From assembly GCF_003284965.1 (NCBI RefSeq), contig NZ_QMEW01000022.1, positions 1 to 64,000 on the forward strand: 64,000 bases of DNA, in the 5' to 3' direction. The notes under the pieces were generated by a model. The model was given only the letters and a program-made list of their open reading frames with translations. It did not search any database and was not told the origin of the DNA. Origin of the DNA: Mycolicibacterium sp. GF69. Lineage in GTDB: Bacteria; Actinomycetota; Actinomycetes; Mycobacteriales; Mycobacteriaceae. The translations under genes and the position numbers were made by a program. Positions 58,366 through 64,000 of this stretch are shown here, piece after piece (position 1 is the stretch's first letter; the number at the start of each line of letters is the position of its first letter).

Positions 58366-58527
58366 TCAATCACCGGCTGTCTGACGGTCGTTGTCATCGT
58401 CATCGAGACCGGCAGAATCTGCGTCGGGCTGGTTCATCTGCTCGCGGATGGCGGCTACGCGAGCTGCGCGTTGCGGGTCAGCCAACAGTTTGGCCAGGCG
58501 TGCGCTGCCACGATCTTGCGCGGTCAT
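58366..58527 (-). CDS. Small hypothetical protein, 53 aa
   Basis: A 53-residue protein from ATG 58527, MTAQDRGSARLAKLLADPQR at the start and an acidic tail (GLDDDDNDRQTAGD). One helix with ARVAAIREQMNQ is predicted. AGGATA lies about ten bases upstream, a weak RBS. It could be the first gene of the 58100 operon. No family is recognised. Confidence 0.45.
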   Translation of the reverse strand: MTAQDRGSARLAKLLADPQRAARVAAIREQMNQPDADSAGLDDDDNDRQTAGD

Positions 58528-58948
58528 GGGTGAAAGGTATCCTCCGGGCTTTGATACTCTTTGTAATCCGTTTGGCGTCATCATTCTGCAGGGGTTCGCC
58601 GGAGAGGATTCCGAGCTACGTCGGGGAGCGTTGGTAGGTCGGAACGGTATCGCTCTCTCTTGATCCGGACGTGTGAGCAGCGGAATGCGCGGACATCCAA
58701 TGGGAATGGGATCAACCGATCCGAATTCGCTTCGTCAGCGCGCAGGCCTAACTAACGGCGGCCGTGCCCCTCAACGAACAACGACTACCACGCACAGAAG
58801 GTCCAAATGGGCGAGTCGGGCCTACCGTCGGCGACCAGCGTCCCGACGCTGCGCGATGCTACGAGCCATGAGGTTTTTCTTAAGTGTCGACCTGCAGAGC
58901 GACTGCGCCAAGATCTCGTGATCGGCGGCATTGGGCCGCAGTCTCCCT
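58528..58948. other. Region without convincing gene
   Basis: Only short frames are found on both strands, none with an RBS or a protein-like pattern. The plus-strand frame at 58673-58921 begins MSSGMRGHPMGMG but turns arginine-rich and is rejected. A promoter for the minus-strand operon that starts at 58527 or 58100 is probably in this stretch. Confidence 0.5.
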
Positions 58949-59293
58949 CTACGCGGAGCAAATCCAATGCTCGGACCCGTCGGGGGAGGGCTTAGCGATG
59001 AGGGGAGCGCAGAAGAGGTTGGGGTTGACCGGTAGATCAGCGATGACCCCGCCCGAGGCCGCGACTTGCTTGCATCGCCAAGAATAGGCGTCCTGAGGAG
59101 ACACCAGGTAGGCCTGACCTATGGAGAAGCCGTCTGCAGCAGGGTACTGGTCGCCACAGGCGCTGCTGAAGTTGACAGTGTCTCCAGCGTTGGGTGTAGC
59201 GGCGGCGGGTGGCGCGACAACGACGGTAGCTCCAGCTGCGATCAAGGCCAGTGCGAAGGGCCGGGCAAATCGCCGACGGTTGCTGGAGGTCAC
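58949..59293 (-). CDS. Small secreted protein with signal peptide
   Basis: A 114-residue exported protein. The N-terminus has basic residues (SSNRRRFARP), a hydrophobic core (FALALIAAGATVVVAPPAA) and a likely signal peptidase site at AAATPNAG. The mature part is about 80 residues with four cysteines (SACGDQYP, WRCKQV, LFCAPL, HWICSA), consistent with two disulfides. No family is recognised; it resembles many small mycobacterial secreted proteins. ATG 59293. It diverges from the 473-residue gene at 59416. Confidence 0.75.
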   Translation of the reverse strand: MTSSNRRRFARPFALALIAAGATVVVAPPAAATPNAGDTVNFSSACGDQYPAADGFSIGQAYLVSPQDAYSWRCKQVAASGGVIADLPVNPNLFCAPLIAKPSPDGSEHWICSA

Positions 59294-59415
59294 GACTTTT
59301 CTCTCTGTTTGGTAGGTGGGAAATCGTTGTCGTCCACGATGTTGGTCGCTCCGATCTGAGTGCCCGTTACAGCAGTGGGCCCCAAGTGGGGCTTGCGGGC
59401 TCTTGTGCCTCTACG

Positions 59416-60837
59416 ATGTCGCAGGTGGGGGGCGTTGCGGACGCAGATCAAGGCCAGACTGAAAAGCTTACGGAACTGGCTCTGTCGTGCATTGAAGAGT
59501 TCGCTGTGGATGGCCCGCAGGGGGTGCAGGGCGGTGTGCGGCGAGGTCAGCTCAAGTTGGCGATGAGGGTCGCCGTCGTAGAGGCGGACCGTATCGCGCC
59601 CGGCAGGTCGGACACAGCGCTGGCCGCCGCTGCCGCGCTCGCTTTGATCGAGAATGCCGGCGTCACTGGTTCCGGTGAGGACACCGGACGCATCTTCAAG
59701 CAGCATCCCGATTCCACTCCAGTCAGAGACGGAGTTTTCAGCCAGTACGGGCTGTTGGTTCTTGCCGCCGGAAAACTCGCGGAGGACATTGGACTGAGCC
59801 AGTTGACGCCTCGGCCGAGCCAAGTCCAGAGCCTTGCCGCCGGTGACAGCCTTCGAAAGCTCCTGCAGCGCAGCGTCGACAACCTGGAGGCCGGGCAGCC
59901 GGCCGACGAGTGGTGGGACAGCTCGTTGCCGGTCCTTGTCCAGATGCTTGAGCGCTATGCCGAACCCACCGGCGTCTACCCCACACTGAAGCCTTACCGC
60001 TTCGCGCGTCAGCGCCAGACGACGGGGGCGCCCACAGATGTCGCCGCAGAGGTCCCCGACCTCGTCGAACCCAAGACCAACAATTCGGTTCCCCCGCCAG
60101 CAGAGCCATTGGGCTGGTCGAAGTTCTGCGCGCATGTGGCTGGTACGCGACCGCGGGTCGCCGTCTTGGTCGCGGTGGTGACAGTCATGGCGTGCATCGG
60201 CCTGGCCGAAGCCGTTGCGCCGATTCCACGGGCGCTGTTCGGTTGGCAAGACACATACGTGGACTCGTACCCGATCCCCTCGTTGCCGCCCCCTGTCGAA
60301 GGCGTGGACTCGCCATTGACCTTGCCGAACACTCGCGTCCAACTGTTCTTTATGGAGCAGGGCTCCCAACAGGGGGCCACCGACCAAACCGTCAACGGCC
60401 GGTTGCCTGTGGCGACCGCCGCCGTTATGCCGCTGCAGTACCAGATTGCAACATTTCAGGTCCTGCTGTCGAAGACCCGTGCGGACGCCGATGCCGACTC
60501 TAACCTCAAACTTTGGGTCCAGGCTCCTCTGCCGATGGATATCAACGGAGCGACATTGATGAAGACCCCGCTCAAGGAGAGCATTCCGCAGCCCGAGCTC
60601 AACACCGTCAACGGAATCGGCGGAAAGGCGGTAGAGGTGCCGTCTCTCGACGACGGCGACGTCCTCTACCAGTTCCAGGTCGTGGCGCGGCCCGACAGGA
60701 CGAACAACGGCTACTTCTGCGGCTACAACGCCAAATTCGTGCAGGTAATGGTGCGCTCCGAAGACAAGACCAAAACCAGTCAAGATGGCGTGGTCACGCC
60801 GTACCCGCTGTATGTGCCCCGCGGGGAAGGTTGCTGA
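59416..60837 (+). CDS. Hypothetical single-pass membrane protein, 473 aa
   Basis: A 473-residue protein. The cytoplasmic N-terminal 235 residues are helical, with no recognised domain. A transmembrane helix follows (RVAVLVAVVTVMACIGLAEAV). The remaining 200 residues are extracytoplasmic and beta-rich, with NTRVQLFFMEQGSQQG, FQVLLSKTRADAD and a C-x-x-Y-N-A-K region near the end (YFCGYNAKF), and a terminal cysteine. The topology resembles assembly or accessory proteins of conjugative systems, but no homologue is recognised. ATG 59416 is selected; the frame upstream is poor. The long minus-strand frame across it is rejected. Confidence 0.65.
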   Translation: MSQVGGVADADQGQTEKLTELALSCIEEFAVDGPQGVQGGVRRGQLKLAMRVAVVEADRIAPGRSDTALAAAAALALIENAGVTGSGEDTGRIFKQHPDSTPVRDGVFSQYGLLVLAAGKLAEDIGLSQLTPRPSQVQSLAAGDSLRKLLQRSVDNLEAGQPADEWWDSSLPVLVQMLERYAEPTGVYPTLKPYRFARQRQTTGAPTDVAAEVPDLVEPKTNNSVPPPAEPLGWSKFCAHVAGTRPRVAVLVAVVTVMACIGLAEAVAPIPRALFGWQDTYVDSYPIPSLPPPVEGVDSPLTLPNTRVQLFFMEQGSQQGATDQTVNGRLPVATAAVMPLQYQIATFQVLLSKTRADADADSNLKLWVQAPLPMDINGATLMKTPLKESIPQPELNTVNGIGGKAVEVPSLDDGDVLYQFQVVARPDRTNNGYFCGYNAKFVQVMVRSEDKTKTSQDGVVTPYPLYVPRGEGC

Positions 60838-60907
60838 CCACCTCATGCCAGCGGACTCCATCAAAGTGGCTGTCGGTCGACCGATGACACCACCGCGCCG
60901 GGCCGTG

Positions 60908-61210
60908 TTACCCGACCGCCTTAAGTGACCCTGCCTTGGACAAAACCTTTCGAAGTGAGGCCTTCTCAAGGTCTGCTTCCTGCGCCTTGCGCTGATCTAT
61001 GGCGCTGTCCAGCTCGTCCAGTTGGGCGGCGGCGATCTCCGCATCCAGCAACGAGCCGATGTAATCGGAGATTGTCTTAAAACCCTTTGCCGTTGCCAAG
61101 ACCTGGACAGCAGCCTGGTACGTCGCCGTGACCTTCACCTGCAGATTCTTGTCCCGCGGCTCCGGAGAGGGTGCGGCGTCGGTGGACGATGAAGCGTCGT
61201 CGTCTGCCAT
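60908..61210 (-). CDS. Ribbon-helix-helix-like small protein
   Basis: A 100-residue protein. NLQVKVTATYQAAVQVLATAKGFKTISDYIGSLLDAEIAAA (residues 22-62 in outline) has a beta-strand followed by two helices, as in ribbon-helix-helix (ParD/CopG/relaxosome accessory) proteins. A C-terminal coiled-coil-like helix follows (LDSAIDQRKAQEADLEKASLRKVLSK). RHH proteins on mobile elements regulate partition, copy number or relaxase activity. ATG 61210; it diverges from the gene at 61489 across nested inverted repeats which are its probable binding sites. Confidence 0.65.
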   Translation of the reverse strand: MADDDASSSTDAAPSPEPRDKNLQVKVTATYQAAVQVLATAKGFKTISDYIGSLLDAEIAAAQLDELDSAIDQRKAQEADLEKASLRKVLSKAGSLKAVG

Positions 61211-61411
61211 TGATCTCGTTCTCCTCGTACCGGTGGTCCGCTTCGGGCATCGCCCGCCCAGTTATAAGGGGCATGTCAGGTGCGATCTAACCCGGCCGCA
61301 GTATTCTCTGCGCCCGCTCTTAGATCGGACATTGGGTCAAGTTAGCACCTGATTCCCCGGATGTCGCGATTCTAAGCCATGTATGCACCAGCGCAGTCTG
61401 TATTTATTCAG

Positions 61412-61450
61412 AGATTCTTGCTATTGCGAGAATCTACAGATTCTGTAGAT
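61412..61450. promoter_or_regulatory. Nested inverted repeats in a divergent promoter
   Basis: agattcttgc (61412-61421) pairs with gcgagaatct (61426-61435), one mismatch in ten, and atctacag (61432-61439) pairs with ctgtagat (61443-61450) around att. The two share bases at 61432-61435, so their occupation may be exclusive. The spot is 40 bases before the 61489 start and 200 bases from the RHH-like gene start. Confidence 0.6.
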
Positions 61451-61488
61451 ACTGGCATCTGTCATGTAGTCCAGGTAAGGAGAAGTAG

Positions 61489-62025
61489 GTGAAGATAGCA
61501 ACTAGTGCAGGACGTGGGCTTGGAGTGGTTTTTGCGGCAGCGCTCCTAGCGGTGGTGATGATGTTTGGCAGCGCGGTCCCGTACCTTGTCGACAGCGGTC
61601 AACTCGCAGTTGCCGAGGCTGATGAGGGCAAGCCAACGCGGATCAAAAGAGGCGTGGGCTGGTTCATCGTTCAGGAGGTCGCGTCGGCGGTGATCGAGTT
61701 TGTCGTCAACTCGCCCAGCCCGAACAACGCGCAGGATGTGCTCAACAAGATCCTCGCTTCAGCGCCACACTTCTCGTCGGTCAGCGATCCACAACAGATC
61801 GTCTGGCAGGCGGCCCCGATCGCCGGGCCCGCCAACGGTGTGATCTACGGGAACGCGACTAACTTGTTCAACAGCATGGCCGCGGCCGGGCAGCGTACCG
61901 GGAACACCTCACTGCGCAACGGCGTCTATACGGTCACCCTAGCGAAGGGCGGCACGTCAAAACCGCCAGTGCTCACCATTTCCAACGCGGCGATCACCAA
62001 GCGGATCATGGTCCTCGCCCGCTAG
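61489..62025 (+). CDS. Exported or membrane-anchored hypothetical protein, 178 aa
   Basis: A 178-residue protein with an N-terminal hydrophobic segment (GLGVVFAAALLAVVMMFGSAV) serving as signal peptide or anchor, and a soluble part with FIVQEVASAVIEFVVNS, NNAQDVLNKILASAP and a beta-rich end (GVYTVTLAKGG, PPVLTISNAAITKRIM). No family is recognised. GTG 61489 with TAAGGAG six bases upstream. A strong terminator follows at once, so it is monocistronic. Confidence 0.65.
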   Translation: MKIATSAGRGLGVVFAAALLAVVMMFGSAVPYLVDSGQLAVAEADEGKPTRIKRGVGWFIVQEVASAVIEFVVNSPSPNNAQDVLNKILASAPHFSSVSDPQQIVWQAAPIAGPANGVIYGNATNLFNSMAAAGQRTGNTSLRNGVYTVTLAKGGTSKPPVLTISNAAITKRIMVLAR

Positions 62026-62037
62026 TTATTTCTATCC

Positions 62038-62394
62038 TCAAGGGCGCCCCCCCGCTAGCAGGGGGCGCCCTTTTGGTATCTGTTCAGGCGTCGACGAATT
62101 CCGCAAAAAACTGTGGACCAAACACCGAGAAAGGTTCCACCTCATACTTGGAACCCTAACCTCGCCACGCGGATGGGGATGGGTCGGTTCAACAGGTAGA
62201 CCAGCGGCTTCCCCCAAGGTAAGGACCCTCGTCCGTGTGGTGTCGCTGAGGTACACGAAATGCGAATGTAACTGCTCGCGCACGCACCAGACCTCACCCA
62301 AGCCAGCGGTGATCTGTGGCCCCTTGGAGCCACGTGTAGACCCATCGAGACACTGCCGGCTTACTGGGCCGAGGTAAAAGCCCTTCGGAGCCAT
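62038..62394 (-). CDS. Hypothetical protein, 118 aa, overlapping a terminator
   Basis: A 118-codon minus-strand frame from ATG 62394 (MAPKGFYLGPVSRQCLDGST). The first 80 residues look protein-like, e.g. EQLHSHFVYLSDTTRTRVLTLGEAAG. The C-terminal 12 residues are encoded by the opposite-strand terminator hairpin, which is unusual, so the true 3' end or the gene itself is uncertain. It is downstream of the ATPase gene on the same strand. Confidence 0.4.
   Translation of the reverse strand: MAPKGFYLGPVSRQCLDGSTRGSKGPQITAGLGEVWCVREQLHSHFVYLSDTTRTRVLTLGEAAGLPVEPTHPHPRGEVRVPSMRWNLSRCLVHSFLRNSSTPEQIPKGRPLLAGGRP
62040..62074 (+). terminator. Rho-independent terminator
   Basis: A perfect 12-bp stem, aagggcgccccc (62040-62051) and gggggcgccctt (62061-62072), loop ccgctagca, followed by a TTTT ending at 62074. 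It is 14 bases after the stop of the 178-residue gene and is one of few classical intrinsic terminators in this genome stretch. Confidence 0.9.
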
Positions 62395-62481
62395 GATGAC
62401 TGCACCGGCCTTGCGCTGAATCGACCTGGTGACAATTTCTACCTGGTGAAGCGGACCGATACCAATGTTTTCTCGGCGTGG

Positions 62482-63996
62482 TCAGGAAGCCATGTTCTTT
62501 GTGAGCGATCTTCCCGCCGTGACGGGATGCGAGGATTGCGAGGAACAATTCCGCGTTTGGTCTTCCTGGGGCGGACGGATCGACCACAGCAGCACATTCC
62601 GATGGTTACGGGCGCCGTCGTCCTCGATTGTCCAGCCCAAAGTACGCAGAGCAGCAGCGTTCCGCTTCAGTGCCGTGGTGACGTCGCGGCCATTCTTGGG
62701 CCATCCAATAGGACGCCGACCGCCGTCGCTGGTCGGCTGCACAATCGCGAGGAGCTCGGCGCCCGTCTTCCCTAATAGCGGTTCAGTGCAACTGTTGCGC
62801 ATCGACTCGATGAAGACATCGCCCTGGAGGCTATCTTCGCTCAGCTGGTTCGCTCGAGCCACATAGCGCGCAAGTCCATTCGTTCCCATTTCGCTATCCA
62901 CTACAGCCAGCAGGCGAGCGAAGTCGGCCATCCTTGGAGTGAAGCCGAGGCTGGCGATGGGCCGGCCATTGTGCACTGTCGCTGCGAGATTAAGCAGAGC
63001 GCCCATGATCCTCGGACGAGCCCTCGCCCAGTCTTGATAGATCTCTGATTCTGCTCTTCGGGAGCGTAGATCGATCCTCTTGAGTTCCACCACAGCGAGT
63101 CGCTCCGCGAGATCTGGGCGCAACGCGCCGACATCGATCCCATTGAGAATGAGGCATCGGCGGAAACTCACGATTGACAGTCCTCCGTCCGTGTACAAAG
63201 CACGTTTGACGCTGCCGTCTCCAGTCACCGCTCTGCACAACGAATCTGACAGCCAGGGTGGGATACCAGACAAGTTGTCGAGGGCAACAACCCAAGAGCC
63301 GGCAGCCGCCGTAACCCACGAATCGGCGTCGCGAGGTGCCTGTCGGAGAGGCACAGGCGAGGGATCGATCAGATCGACAATTATTCTCGTGACAGTGCTT
63401 TTCGCGCTGCCCTGCTCGGCGAAAAGGGCTAATACCGGATGTGGCGTGTCGCTGCTCACGAGGGCTGCAATAAGCGTGGCCAAGAGGATGGGGCGGTCTT
63501 CGACAGCCACATTGATGAATTCCCATAGCAGGTCGAGATTCGGCTCACCGGCAGGAAGGGTCATTTCACCGGTCAACTTGGTTCGCAGGAATCGAACTGG
63601 CGCCGACGGAAGGAGCGACCACCTGCCATCGCTTATTCGAAAGACCTGGCCATCGAGGCGCCCAGTGTCGACGTAAACGGCATCTGTTGCACTTGCTACC
63701 CGCAGGTATAGGCGTTCAGGCTGTTCCCGCGCCGCTAGACCGTCGAGAATCGAAATGGCATCCATCAGTGCTTGACCGCCCGCCGCGGTCCCATTATCCG
63801 AAAAGTATTGAGCAGCAAGGTCTGCGCGCAAGCCGGCTCGGCCACCACGAAGAGGTATAGCAATATGCGGCTGTGACTTTCTCGCCCCGAAGGGCTCACC
63901 GTCGTCGGTGCAACCTAGGTGGTATTGCTCCTTGGCCAGCTCGACGAGTCTTACGGCAGCAGACTTCTTTTCCTGCGAGGCGGGTGTTGGGGTCAT
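62482..63996 (-). CDS. Replication-type P-loop ATPase (primase/helicase-associated)
   Basis: A 504-residue ATPase. The Walker A motif is FAEQGSAKSTVTRIIVDLI (G-S-A-K-S-T, about residues 192-200), and a candidate Walker B is SWVVALDNLSGIP near 237-249. Pattern and position agree with the ATPase proteins encoded beside bifunctional primase-polymerases in actinobacterial plasmids and integrative elements. PEWLSD-like PPWLSDSLCRAVTGDGSVKRALYTDG and FRRCLILNGIDVGALRPDLAERLAVVELK are typical of this group. The N-terminal part (HIAIPLRGGRAGLRADLA) precedes a beta-rich region. ATG 63996 is four bases before the window edge, so the gene is just complete. Confidence 0.75.
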   Translation of the reverse strand: MTPTPASQEKKSAAVRLVELAKEQYHLGCTDDGEPFGARKSQPHIAIPLRGGRAGLRADLAAQYFSDNGTAAGGQALMDAISILDGLAAREQPERLYLRVASATDAVYVDTGRLDGQVFRISDGRWSLLPSAPVRFLRTKLTGEMTLPAGEPNLDLLWEFINVAVEDRPILLATLIAALVSSDTPHPVLALFAEQGSAKSTVTRIIVDLIDPSPVPLRQAPRDADSWVTAAAGSWVVALDNLSGIPPWLSDSLCRAVTGDGSVKRALYTDGGLSIVSFRRCLILNGIDVGALRPDLAERLAVVELKRIDLRSRRAESEIYQDWARARPRIMGALLNLAATVHNGRPIASLGFTPRMADFARLLAVVDSEMGTNGLARYVARANQLSEDSLQGDVFIESMRNSCTEPLLGKTGAELLAIVQPTSDGGRRPIGWPKNGRDVTTALKRNAAALRTLGWTIEDDGARNHRNVLLWSIRPPQEDQTRNCSSQSSHPVTAGRSLTKNMAS

Positions 63997-64000
63997 ATGC

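Noticed and set aside
58673..58921. 82-codon plus-strand frame
   Set aside because: It becomes arginine/serine-rich after 15 residues and has no RBS.
59290..60969. Long minus-strand frame of about 559 codons
   Set aside because: It is rich in Arg, His and Gly with no motif, and mirrors the plus-strand gene at 59416, which has a membrane helix and a better residue pattern.

Overview
The window is high-GC actinobacterial DNA, almost certainly a mycobacterium (Mycolicibacterium/Mycobacterium). The left 18.5 kb keeps the gene order of the M. tuberculosis Rv3696c-Rv3688c neighbourhood (glpK, RDD protein, SpoIIM-like protein, DUF58 protein, MoxR ATPase, DUF4350, DUF4129, proline-rich membrane protein, GatB/YqeY protein), and the rest carries MmpL, F420-type LLM enzymes and ESX-associated proteins. 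The assignment rests on recalled family and synteny knowledge; no search was run.

Chromosomal part, about 1-18.6 kb: an MBL-fold hydrolase, an acyltransferase-3 membrane protein, a SAM methyltransferase, glycerol kinase, an aldo/keto reductase, a carotenoid oxygenase, the RDD/SpoIIM/DUF58/MoxR/DUF4350/DUF4129 membrane-stress cluster, a GatB/YqeY protein, an F420-dependent oxidoreductase, a PrmC-like methyltransferase coupled to a CDGSH protein, and a haem-oxygenase-fold protein. It ends at a 3' fragment of a tRNA-Pro gene (18628-18670), read here as the left attachment site of a large integrated element. The right end lies outside the window.

Element, defence-like block, 18.9-31.1 kb: an excisionase-like protein, a DUF3039-like zinc protein, a translationally coupled RuvC-like protein and Ser/Thr kinase, two divergent genes around a perfect 20-bp palindrome, a DUF5131/TcmP three-Cys-motif pair, and an operon of a PLD-SNF2 helicase and an MmeI-like DNA methyltransferase. 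The last pair resembles DISARM DrmD/DrmMI but has no DrmA/B/C.

Cargo block, 31.3-44.0 kb: MmpL transporter, four TetR regulators, a ferritin-like metal protein, alpha/beta hydrolase, two thioesterases plus a broken third, cytochrome P450, LLM monooxygenase and a DUF6188 protein. It looks like a regulated lipid/xenobiotic catabolism and export cassette. Imperfect direct repeats of about 115 bp bracket it, and several operators are visible.

Mobility block, 44.1-64 kb: a YegP-like protein, a HEPN/Ymh-type protein, a coupled three-gene recombinase module (tyrosine integrase, XRE protein, zinc-finger recombinase-like protein), an OGG-fold glycosylase-like gene, an EspC-like protein, a MobF relaxase preceded by two hairpins, an operon of type VII secretion-associated proteins (DUF5632/DUF5631-like), exported and membrane proteins, a ribbon-helix-helix-like protein and a replication-type ATPase. 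This looks like part of an integrative conjugative element or an integrated plasmid.
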